Position numbers and translations under genes: made by a program. Source: DATECU01 sp035286745 (lineage in GTDB: Bacteria > Acidobacteriota > Vicinamibacteria > Fen-336). Taken from it: DNA of 17,215 nt. The notes beneath the pieces are model-generated. The model saw only the letters and a program-made list of their open reading frames with translations, searched no databases and was not told the DNA's origin. The DNA is taken from positions 1-17,215 of the forward strand of contig DATECU010000134.1 in NCBI GenBank assembly GCA_035286745.1, written 5' to 3'. How positions within the stretch are numbered: the stretch's first letter is position 1; each line of letters opens with the position of its first letter. Positions 1 to 6,549 of this stretch are shown here, piece by piece.

Positions 1-1
1 C

Positions 2-640
2 GAGGCAACCTCCAGGCTCTCGGTGAGCAGCGACCCCAAGGGCGCCAGCGTCAGCGTGGACGGCAAGCCGGTTCCCGGGGTCACCCCGCTGGAGCTGTCG
101 CTGAGCACCGGGCAGGCTCACCGGGTGGCGCTGAGCAAGGACGGCTACGTCTCCCAGGAGACGCGCCTCTCGCCCGGGGCCTGGCCTCCCGAGATCAAGC
201 TGGCGCTGGAGCCGGCAGGTCCGTTAGGCAAGGTGGTGGTGACTTCGCCCTACCCGCTGGACGTGCAATGGCGCGGGAGGGTGCTGGCCAGGGCCGCCAC
301 CAGCGCCGAGGTCCCGGTCCCGGCGGGCCGGCAGACCCTGACCCTGGTCTCCCCCGCCCACTTCCTGAAAGCCAGCGTCAGCGTGGAGGTGCGAGCCGGG
401 GAGACCGCCGAGGTGGCGGCTCCCCAACTGGGAACCCTGAACATCCGCGCCAACCCGGACAACTGCCAGGTCTTCATCGACGGGACCTTCGTGGACTATC
501 CTCCCATCCTGGACCGCGGTCTGGCCGTGGGGAGCCACAGCGTGCGTTTCGAGTGGCCCGATGGCCGGCGGGACGAACAGGCGGTCCAGATTCTGGCGGG
601 GATCCCCGCCTACGTCATGGGACGAAAGGACGACAAATGA
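2..640 (+). CDS. PEGA-repeat protein, 3' part only
   Basis: The reading frame is open through the left edge, so only the C-terminal 212 or so residues are present and the true start lies outside. Three PEGA-like beta units are visible. The first starts at SVSSDPKGASVSVDG (about nt 20), with the typical TPLELSLSTG and DGYVSQE continuation. A diverged second starts at GKVVVTSPYPLDVQW (about nt 229). The third starts at GTLNIRANPDNCQVFIDG (about nt 436). PEGA units are small beta domains found mostly in extracytoplasmic parts of bacterial proteins, often C-terminal to Ser/Thr kinases or in surface proteins. Whether a kinase lies upstream cannot be seen here. The stop codon overlaps the start of the next gene (ATGA, 637-640), so the two are co-translated. 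Family assignment is confident; the function of the whole protein is unknown. Confidence 0.85.
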   Translation, partial: EATSRLSVSSDPKGASVSVDGKPVPGVTPLELSLSTGQAHRVALSKDGYVSQETRLSPGAWPPEIKLALEPAGPLGKVVVTSPYPLDVQWRGRVLARAATSAEVPVPAGRQTLTLVSPAHFLKASVSVEVRAGETAEVAAPQLGTLNIRANPDNCQVFIDGTFVDYPPILDRGLAVGSHSVRFEWPDGRRDEQAVQILAGIPAYVMGRKDDK

Positions 641-2115
641 CTCGAGGGATCCTCCTCGCCGTCGCCCTGGCCGCCGCCAGCTTTGCCTCCGCCCAGACCT
701 CCCCCGATCAACAGGCGCGGGGCCTGTTGGATGACGGCCGCACCTACCTGAAGGAGGGGAAGCTCAAGCAGGCGCTCGACAACTTCAACACCATCGTCTC
801 CGGGTTCTCCGCCACCGATTCGGTGGACGACGCCCTGCTCGAGATCGGCCGCTACCAGATGGAGGTGGAGAAGAACCCCGACAAGGCGCGGGAGGCCTTC
901 GAGCAGGTCGCCAAACGATTTCCGCAGAGCGACGGCGCGCCCGGCGCCTACTTCTACCTGGGCATGCTCACCCTGGCCCGGACCGCCGCCGCCGCCGAGA
1001 TCGAGGATGCGCTGGCTCAGTTCGCCCGGGTCCAGCGGCTCTACCCGGGAAGCGAATGGGTACCCAAGGCCCTCTACGCCTCGGCCACCGCTCATCGCAA
1101 GGCGGGCCGCTTCCAGGAGGCGGTGGAGGCGGGCCGGCGGGTGTTCCTCGAATACCCGAACAGCGACGCCGCCCCGGCCGCCCACTTCGAGGTGGGGCAC
1201 GTGCTGGCCCTCATGGGAGAGCCGCGGCCGGCCATGGAGGAGTACCAGCAGATTCGCAACCGCTTTCGCGGCAGCGAGTGGGCGCCCCGGGCCCTGGATC
1301 GCATCACCGCCCTCTATCGCCTCTACGGTTCCCCCAAGCCCAGCTTCGCCGCCGATTCGAGCTACTCGATAGGAGCCGGGGACATCCTGAAGGACGTGCG
1401 GGCTCTCTTGATGACCCCCGCCGGCACCCTCTGGATTGCCTCCGACAAGGTGAAATCGGTGGTGCCCTATGGCGCCGAGGGGAAGATGGGCGCCAGCGTT
1501 CCCGGTGTCGACTTGGGCAGCCTGGCCCTGGCGCCGGGCGGCGATCTCCTGGCCTCCGCGCGCCTGGGCGTGCGCGTGGGCCCCCGCGACATCAGGAGCT
1601 TCGCCATTCCCACCGACAAGCCAGGGGTGCCGGAACCCCTGGAGCGGATCCAGGCCGCGGTGATGACGCCGGCGGGCTCCATGCTGGTGGCCGACGGAAA
1701 GAAGAAGCACATCTACCGATTCGACCCCAGGCAGCAGTATCAGGGTCTGTTCCCCGACGGCAACGAGCGCGACGTGACCCGCATGACGGTCGACGGGGAA
1801 GGAGGCATCGTGGTGCTGGACCAGGGGACACGTTCGGTGCAGGTCTTCGACGAGTCCGGCCGCCTGCTGAGGTCCATCCCCACTCGAGGCGCGGGGTATG
1901 AGCTGCACCGGCCGGTCGATGTGGCGGTGGACCCGTGCCGCAACCTCTACCTGGCGGATCGAGAGGCGGGCATCCTGGTCTTCTCCCCGCAAGGGCAACT
2001 GCTCATCGCCCTCAGCGGGCCGGAGCTGCGCCGGCCCACGGCTCTGACCCTCGATCCCTCGGGAGCCGTCCTCGTGTACGACGAGAAGGCCGAGCGGGTG
2101 TTGCGGTACAAGTGA
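637..2115 (+). CDS. secreted TPR and NHL/beta-propeller protein
   Basis: 492 residues. The start overlaps the upstream stop (ATGA) and gives a clean signal peptide (MTRGILLAVALAAASFASAQ), so export is likely. Residues about 25-225 form tetratricopeptide repeats of the outer-membrane TPR (BamD/YbgF-like) style, with helices such as GRTYLKEGKLKQALDNF, YFYLGMLTL and AGRFQEAVEAGRRVFLEYPNS. Residues about 250-490 are beta-propeller/NHL-like, with recurring MTPAGTLWIAS, VDGEGGIVVLD and RPVDVAVDPCRNLYLAD; NHL blades typically read PxxVAVDxxGNLYVAD. Such proteins are protein-interaction scaffolds; no catalytic motif is visible. It sits between two PEGA proteins and ahead of an FHA protein, pointing to one envelope-associated assembly. 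A longer upstream extension in this frame would overlap the PEGA gene and has no signal peptide, so I rejected it. Confidence 0.9.
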   Translation: MTRGILLAVALAAASFASAQTSPDQQARGLLDDGRTYLKEGKLKQALDNFNTIVSGFSATDSVDDALLEIGRYQMEVEKNPDKAREAFEQVAKRFPQSDGAPGAYFYLGMLTLARTAAAAEIEDALAQFARVQRLYPGSEWVPKALYASATAHRKAGRFQEAVEAGRRVFLEYPNSDAAPAAHFEVGHVLALMGEPRPAMEEYQQIRNRFRGSEWAPRALDRITALYRLYGSPKPSFAADSSYSIGAGDILKDVRALLMTPAGTLWIASDKVKSVVPYGAEGKMGASVPGVDLGSLALAPGGDLLASARLGVRVGPRDIRSFAIPTDKPGVPEPLERIQAAVMTPAGSMLVADGKKKHIYRFDPRQQYQGLFPDGNERDVTRMTVDGEGGIVVLDQGTRSVQVFDESGRLLRSIPTRGAGYELHRPVDVAVDPCRNLYLADREAGILVFSPQGQLLIALSGPELRRPTALTLDPSGAVLVYDEKAERVLRYK

Positions 2116-2141
2116 TGGTCGCCAGGAGACGGAGGAGCGCC

Positions 2142-4334
2142 ATGAGCAGGCTGGTTGTGCGATGGGGGCGGCTGGCCGGGCTGGCCTTCCTGCTGGCGCC
2201 GCTGGCGGGGGCGCAGGAGCCGGCCGCCCAGCCGCCGCTTTCGGAGGCGGTGCAGAAGGAGCTGGGCTCCGTCCAGGACCTCTTGGCTCGCGGCACCGCC
2301 GAGTTCGAGGGCAGCCAGCAGAGCCGCTCCATCGTCGTCTTCGACGAGATCGTCACTCGCCTGGAGGCCGTGCGCCGGCAGGGCACCCTGCCTCCCCGCG
2401 GGCGGGAGATCCTGGCCCAGGCCTTCGAGCTGCGCGGCCGTGCCTACTACAACATCGGGCTCCAGGAGAAAGCCGCCGACAGCTTTCGCTCCCTGGTCCA
2501 GCTCTCGCCCCAGTACGGCATCTCGCGGGAGAAGGTGTCGCCCAAGGTCGTCGACTATTTCAACTCCATCAAGAAGGCGCTGGTCGGCTACATCGCGGTC
2601 TCCACCAAGCCCCCGGGCGCCCGGGTATCCCTGAACGGGGAGTTCCTGAGTCTCACCGACTTCTTTCCCCTGGAGGTGCTGGCCGGGGAATACACGGTGG
2701 AGATCGTGAGGGACGGCTATCAGACCGAGACCCGCAGCCTGAGCATTGCCTCCCGGGCCACCGAGACCCTCCAGGTGGAGCTCAAGCGCACCCTGGCCAG
2801 CGCCTTCTTCATCACCGAGCCGGCCGCGGTCGACATCTTCGTGGACGGCCAGCAGCGGGCCACCACCGCGGGCGCGCTCAGCCCGGAGCTGATCCCGGTG
2901 GTGAGGGCCAAGGGTCTCGAGCCCTCTCGGGCCTCGGCCCGCACCGAGGTTGCCAATCTATCGTTAGGCTCGCACGTGGTGGAGTTCCGCAAGAAGTGCC
3001 ACGAGACGGTACGCAAGACCATCGAGGTGCTGGAGCCGCGGGACTACGATACCGAGCCCTTGCGCATGGAGGAGTCGCTGGCCTCCCTGCGCCTGCGCTC
3101 CGACCCGCCGGGAGCTCGCATCTTCGTCGACGGGGAGGCGCTGGGGGTGACGCCGAAGGAGATCGAGGGCGTCTGCTCGGGCAAGCACCGAATCGAGGTC
3201 AAGCACGCTTCCGGGAAGTTCCTCCAGGACGTGGTTCTGGAGAAGAACGAATCGGTCACCATCGACTGCCCGATTCGGCCCAGCCTGGCCTTCCTGGGAG
3301 TGGTGGCGGAGAGCGCAGCCGCCGAAGGGGCGCAAAGCGACGCCGACGAGAAGATCGTCCAGAACCTGTCCAAGATCACCTCGCTGAACTTCCTGGTCGC
3401 CCCTCGGGAAACCGTGGACCGCATCCTGGACGCCGAACGATTGACCCGGAAGAGCCTGATCCCCGGCGCCGGCACCGACCCCGATCTCCTACGCAAGGTG
3501 ACCGAGAAGATGGCGGCTGCCCTGGAGGTCCAGGGCTTCTTGATCGCCTCCCTGCCCGAGGAGAAGCTGCGCCGCACCGCGTCCCTGCACCTGCTGGCGG
3601 CCGGAAACACGGTGGCCGACCGCTGGAACGTGACCTTCACCGAGGCGGCGTCCTATCTCCGCTTCAACGAGATGGTGAACCAGCACGCCACCGTCTACCG
3701 GCCCTGGACCGGCCTGGTCACCGTGGACACCCTCCTCCACGAGGGCGTGCCGGTGCTGCGCGTGGTACCCGGAAGCCCGGCGGCGCAGGCTGGGCTGCAG
3801 CCGGGGGAGATCCTGGTGGCGGTCGACGGCAAGCCGGTCAAGCAGACCGCGGACTTCCTGAGCGCGATCTCCCAGAAGAAGGCCAAGGACCGAGCCGCGC
3901 TGCTCTTCCGGGGAGCCTCCGGCACTCGCAGCGTGGAGCTGATCATCGCTCAGACCCCGCAGGAGATCCCGCTCAACGAGCCCTCGCTGCTCTACAACAA
4001 GGTCATGATGGACCTCCGGCAGCAGGTGGAGGGTTACCCGGGGAGCGAGGCCGCCGCCTACGCCCGGCTCAACCTCGCCATCTGCGCCATGCACTTCGGC
4101 GACTATGCCGCAGCCCATGAGCACCTGCTGAAGGCCAAGAGCGAGCTGCCCCAGCGGCCGGGGATCTCGCAGGGCACCGCGCTCTACTACCTGGGGGTAG
4201 CCCTGGAGCGGCTGGGGTACAAGAAGGAAGCCCTCGACGCCTACCGCGGAGCAGCGGCGGCCAAGGACGCCACCCTCTTCAACAACGACGGGCCGGCGGT
4301 GGCGGCTCTGGCTTCCCGGCGGGCCGCCTCCTGA
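2142..4334 (+). CDS. secreted PEGA / PDZ / TPR protein
   Basis: 730 residues. The start at 2142 has GGAGG at 2131-2135 with a 6-base spacer and gives a signal peptide (RLAGLAFLLAPLAGAQ). An in-frame ATG at 2115, overlapping the previous stop, is a weaker alternative that only adds an Arg-rich leader. Order of parts: helical TPR-like segment (residues about 30-145); PEGA unit 1 (GYIAVSTKPPGARVSLNG, about 149-215); diverged PEGA unit 2 (about 218-310); PEGA unit 3 (SLRLRSDPPGARIFVDGE, about 314-385); an unassigned middle domain (about 390-525); a PDZ domain (VLRVVPGSPAAQAGLQPGEI, about 528-605); and C-terminal TPRs (about 620-720). No protease triad is visible, so the PDZ probably binds peptide termini. 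The stop overlaps the FHA start (TGATG). It likely works with its neighbours in the periplasm or at the outer membrane; the precise role is unknown. Confidence 0.9.
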   Translation: MSRLVVRWGRLAGLAFLLAPLAGAQEPAAQPPLSEAVQKELGSVQDLLARGTAEFEGSQQSRSIVVFDEIVTRLEAVRRQGTLPPRGREILAQAFELRGRAYYNIGLQEKAADSFRSLVQLSPQYGISREKVSPKVVDYFNSIKKALVGYIAVSTKPPGARVSLNGEFLSLTDFFPLEVLAGEYTVEIVRDGYQTETRSLSIASRATETLQVELKRTLASAFFITEPAAVDIFVDGQQRATTAGALSPELIPVVRAKGLEPSRASARTEVANLSLGSHVVEFRKKCHETVRKTIEVLEPRDYDTEPLRMEESLASLRLRSDPPGARIFVDGEALGVTPKEIEGVCSGKHRIEVKHASGKFLQDVVLEKNESVTIDCPIRPSLAFLGVVAESAAAEGAQSDADEKIVQNLSKITSLNFLVAPRETVDRILDAERLTRKSLIPGAGTDPDLLRKVTEKMAAALEVQGFLIASLPEEKLRRTASLHLLAAGNTVADRWNVTFTEAASYLRFNEMVNQHATVYRPWTGLVTVDTLLHEGVPVLRVVPGSPAAQAGLQPGEILVAVDGKPVKQTADFLSAISQKKAKDRAALLFRGASGTRSVELIIAQTPQEIPLNEPSLLYNKVMMDLRQQVEGYPGSEAAAYARLNLAICAMHFGDYAAAHEHLLKAKSELPQRPGISQGTALYYLGVALERLGYKKEALDAYRGAAAAKDATLFNNDGPAVAALASRRAAS

Positions 4335-4669
4335 TGGTCGAGGTGAACCAGGCGCCGTGCTCCCTGGTCTGGCAGCGTCCCGACGGGGTTGAAGTGCGCT
4401 TTGCACTGCAGGGCGAGAGCCTGACCGTGGGGCGCGACGAGACCGCCGACATCCGGGTAAACGAGCCCCTGGTGTCGCGAGCCCACGCCCGCCTGGAGCG
4501 GCAGGCTGACGGCTTTCGGGTGGTCGATCTCGGGTCCACCAACCTGACGCGAGTCAACGGCGAAGCGGTGCAGGAGCGCCTGCTGCACCACGGTGACGAG
4601 CTACGCTTCGCCCGCGCCCGCTGCCGGTTCGTCATTGAGGGCGAAGACCCCGTGGCCCGCGGTGTCTAA
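4334..4669 (+). CDS. FHA-domain protein (phosphothreonine binding)
   Basis: 111 residues, almost exactly one forkhead-associated domain. Visible hallmarks are VGRDETADI (Arg34), VSRAHARLE (Ser48, His51) and DLGSTN followed by RVNG (Asn70, Asn75). These are the residues that bind phosphothreonine peptides in the family. The usual NGTxVNG stretch reads NLTRVNG here, a mild deviation. There is no signal peptide or membrane segment, so it is probably cytosolic. The start overlaps the stop of the PEGA/PDZ gene (TGATG), making it the last gene of the left operon. By family logic it reads Ser/Thr kinase output, but no kinase is inside the window. It could also be an adaptor for a secretion or pilus complex. 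Confidence 0.9.
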   Translation: MVEVNQAPCSLVWQRPDGVEVRFALQGESLTVGRDETADIRVNEPLVSRAHARLERQADGFRVVDLGSTNLTRVNGEAVQERLLHHGDELRFARARCRFVIEGEDPVARGV

Positions 4670-4680
4670 CGACAAAGCCA

Positions 4681-4736
4681 CCACAAGGACACAAAGAGCA
4701 CAAAGAACAGCAACCACAGAGGCACAGAGAGCACGG
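4681..4736 (+). repeat. left arm of CCACAAAG/CACAGAG inverted repeat, copy 1
   Basis: Two head-to-tail units lie 11 bases after the FHA stop. The first (4681-4710) begins CCACAAGGACACAAAGAG and the second (4711-4736) begins CAACCACAGAGGCACAGAG. The first unit is an imperfect inverted match to 5274-5297. The second resembles the arms of the copy at 13819-13979. This family of A/C/G-rich repeats is widespread in environmental bacterial genomes; its mechanism of spread is not known to me. Confidence 0.8.
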
Positions 4737-4740
4737 AAAT

Positions 4741-5003
4741 CGGAGCCTGCGCCTCACGCTCCACGCCCACCAGGAGATGGTGCAGGAGTCGATAGCCATC
4801 GAGGAGGTACTGGAAGCGCTCGCCGGCTGCGAGCTGTTGGAGGAGTACCCCGACGACCGAAGGGGTCCATCCTGCCTGGTGCCGGGCGATACTGTACTTG
4901 AGAGGCCTCTTCACTGGTATGCACGACCCAGCAACCGCTCCTCATTCTCATCGCGGTCTACGAACCTGTGCCGCCCAAATGGCCTTCGCCGACTCAGAGG
5001 AGG
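4741..5003 (+). pseudogene. DUF4258 (RelE-like) protein remnant, truncated and frameshifted
   Basis: In frame 1 the sequence reads LTLHAHQEMVQES, EEVLEALAG, LLEEYPDDRRGPSCLV and RPLHW. At about 4917 the homologous reading jumps to frame 3 and continues CTTQQPLLILIAVYEPVPPK. Together these give the DUF4258 pattern (LTLHAxxEM, RRGPxCLV, RPLHVVCT, ILITVYEP). One lost base near 4917-4920 explains the break. No start codon precedes the homology: the left repeat runs to within a few bases of it, so the usual N-terminal dozen or so residues are missing. DUF4258 proteins often precede YgiT-type zinc fingers as toxin-antitoxin-like pairs, which is the order here. I judge it non-functional. Sequencing error could explain the frameshift but not the missing start. 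Confidence 0.75.
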
Positions 5004-5011
5004 CCTGTCGC

Positions 5012-5235
5012 ATGCGGTGCAGCATCAGGGGTTGTCCGGGGGACTACGAGCAGCAGACGATCGTCCATACAGTCCGCAGCATGGCAACGTCATGGTGATC
5101 GACCACGTCCCGGCTGAGGTCTGCTCCCTTTGCGGCGACACCCTTCTCTCGGGCGAGACCGTCGAGCGCATCCAGGCAATCCTACGCGCGGGCGAGACGC
5201 CGAATCGCAGCGCCCCCCTCTACGAGTACGCATAG
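5012..5235 (+). pseudogene. YgiT-type zinc-finger (MqsA-like antitoxin) gene, frameshifted
   Basis: An excellent ribosome binding site (AGGAGG, 4998-5003, 8-base spacer) precedes ATG 5012. Frame 2 reads MRCSIRGCPGDYEQQTIVHT, then meets a stop at 5096-5098. Homology resumes one frame over at about 5085: GNVMVIDHVPAEVCSLCGD, then LLSGETVERIQAIL, ending PLYEYA at 5235. Joined, they form a complete YgiT-type domain of about 74 residues with two zinc cysteine pairs (CxxxxC at the N-terminus, CSLC in the centre). One missing base near 5080-5084 accounts for the break. Such proteins are usually antitoxin/repressor partners of an upstream RelE-like or DUF4258 toxin. Both genes of the pair being broken argues for decay rather than sequencing error. 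Confidence 0.75.
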
Positions 5236-5273
5236 CGCATCGCGGCGGGCGCGTCTGCCATGCTCGTTCCTTC

Positions 5274-5312
5274 CGTTCTTTGTGTGTGTCTTTGTGGTCT
5301 TCTGTTGTTGGG
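5274..5312 (-). repeat. right arm of CCACAAAG inverted repeat, copy 1
   Basis: On the minus strand it reads CCCCAACAACAGAAGACCAC, continuing AAAGACACACACAAAGAACG. It is the imperfect inverse of 4681-4710. The CCCCA-CAACAGAAG flank recurs (CCCCAGCAACAGAAG) outside the right arm of the second copy at about 13980-13995, so the element family extends beyond the CACAAAG core. It ends 7 bases from the stop codon of the convergent EAL gene. Confidence 0.8.
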
Positions 5313-5319
5313 GACCCGC

Positions 5320-6549
5320 CTACTCCGGGCCGGTGTCGGGGCGGGCCAGCAGGTACCCCTGGCCCCAGGCCACGCCCATGGCCTGTAGTGCCGCCGCTTC
5401 CTCCTCGGCCTGGATGCCCTCGGCGATCACGGTGGCGCCGATCCCCTTGCCCATGGCCACGATGGCCTTGACCATCTCGCGGTTCACCAAGCTCGCGTGC
5501 ACGTCGCGCACCAGCACAGTGTCGATCTTGAGGAAGGTCGGCTTCAAGCGGGCGATCGACTCCAGGCCGGAGTAGCCGGCGCCCACGTCGTCGACCGCGA
5601 AGGACATGCCGAGGTCGGTGTAGTAGGCCATGGCCTCGCGGAACAAGGTGTAGTTCTCGATCACCAGCTTCTCGGTGATCTCAATGACGATGCGGTCGGG
5701 TGCCACCTGAGCCTTGCTCAGGAAGTCGATGAGTGGCCGGCCTCGGAACTGGGGGTCGCGGATGGTGGCGGGCAGGGTGTTGACGAAGATGCGGGCGTTG
5801 GAGGAGACGCGGCCGGAAGAGAGCAGAACCCGCCGCCGGCACAGGCGGTCTAGCTCCACCAGCAGGTTGTGCTCGGTGGCAGCGCCGAAGAGGGCGTCAG
5901 CCCCCTCCAGGCCCGATCCCTTGGGGCCGCGAGAGAGCCCCTCGAAGCCCAGCACCGTGCGATCCGCCAAACGCAGAATGGGCTGGTAGGCGGTGATCAC
6001 TCGCTCGCGCAGGATGATGTCGAGCAGCCGCTCCCGGACCGCCAGTCGCTCCGTCGCGCGCTCGTGGGCGGCCAGCTCCAGAGCGTCGTCCAGGGCCCGC
6101 TGGACCAGCCGCTCCGGACGCACCAGCGGGTTGTGCAGGGCGAGGCCGTAGCCCAGCTCGACGCGCGGCGCGACCTTGAGGTAGGGGAACGCGGTGCGGG
6201 CCAGGGCCGGCGCCAGCGAGGTGGCCATGCGCGCCTTCATGGCCTTGAGGTCGGTGGTGCCGGTGGGCAGAGCCCGTCGCCGCTTGGGCCCCAGGAAGAA
6301 GACGAAGCGCAATCCCCCCGGCTGGTCGAGGGCCACCACGTCATCGCTCCGGAAGTCCTTGCCCCGCTGCTCCTCGAGGAGCCTCAGGACCCGGTTGCGC
6401 ACTTCGTTATACGCATCGCTGCCGTATCCGTCCTCGATCACTCCCAGGGCCGAGGCATCCATCACCAGAATGGCGCGGCTGCCGCGCTCGGCGAGTTCGT
6501 CGGCGATGGAGGGGAGGATCTGGTGACAGGTGGCGAGGGGTTCGTTCAT
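5320..6549 (-). CDS. degenerate-GGDEF / EAL c-di-GMP phosphodiesterase (second copy)
   Basis: 409 residues, last gene of the minus-strand signalling operon. Its ATG (6547-6549) overlaps the stop of the preceding EAL gene. The C-terminal EAL domain (about residues 185-405) keeps the expected catalytic and metal ligands: Glu203 in GFEGLSRG, Asn in FVNTLP, Glu in IEITEKL, Asp-Asp in FAVDDVGAGYSGL, Lys in FLKIDTVL, Glu in VIAEGIQ and Gln in WGQGYLLARP. Phosphodiesterase activity is therefore plausible. The N-terminal half looks like a worn GGDEF domain: the signature position reads GGLRF (about 78-82), so cyclase activity is unlikely. There is no membrane segment or signal peptide. It is probably a cytosolic output of the kinase/regulator pair upstream. 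A single 828-residue reading through both EAL genes is not real. Confidence 0.92.
   Translation of the reverse strand: MNEPLATCHQILPSIADELAERGSRAILVMDASALGVIEDGYGSDAYNEVRNRVLRLLEEQRGKDFRSDDVVALDQPGGLRFVFFLGPKRRRALPTGTTDLKAMKARMATSLAPALARTAFPYLKVAPRVELGYGLALHNPLVRPERLVQRALDDALELAAHERATERLAVRERLLDIILRERVITAYQPILRLADRTVLGFEGLSRGPKGSGLEGADALFGAATEHNLLVELDRLCRRRVLLSSGRVSSNARIFVNTLPATIRDPQFRGRPLIDFLSKAQVAPDRIVIEITEKLVIENYTLFREAMAYYTDLGMSFAVDDVGAGYSGLESIARLKPTFLKIDTVLVRDVHASLVNREMVKAIVAMGKGIGATVIAEGIQAEEEAAALQAMGVAWGQGYLLARPDTGPE

Noticed and set aside
610..1998. Long minus-strand open frame opposite the TPR/NHL gene
   Set aside because: His/Gly/Arg-rich antisense shadow typical of high-GC DNA; the plus frame has a signal peptide, TPRs and NHL motifs.
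2115..2141. ATG 2115 as start of the PEGA/PDZ gene
   Set aside because: It overlaps the previous stop (TGATG) and is possible, but ATG 2142 has a well-placed GGAGG and a more typical signal peptide.
2162..4120. Long plus-strand open frame inside the PEGA/PDZ gene
   Set aside because: Out-of-frame shadow with Gly/Arg/Pro composition; the true frame shows PEGA, PDZ and TPR motifs.
4681..5312. CRISPR array or transposase element
   Set aside because: The repeats are a single inverted pair of low-complexity CACAAAG units, not regularly spaced direct repeats, and no transposase frame is present in or near it.
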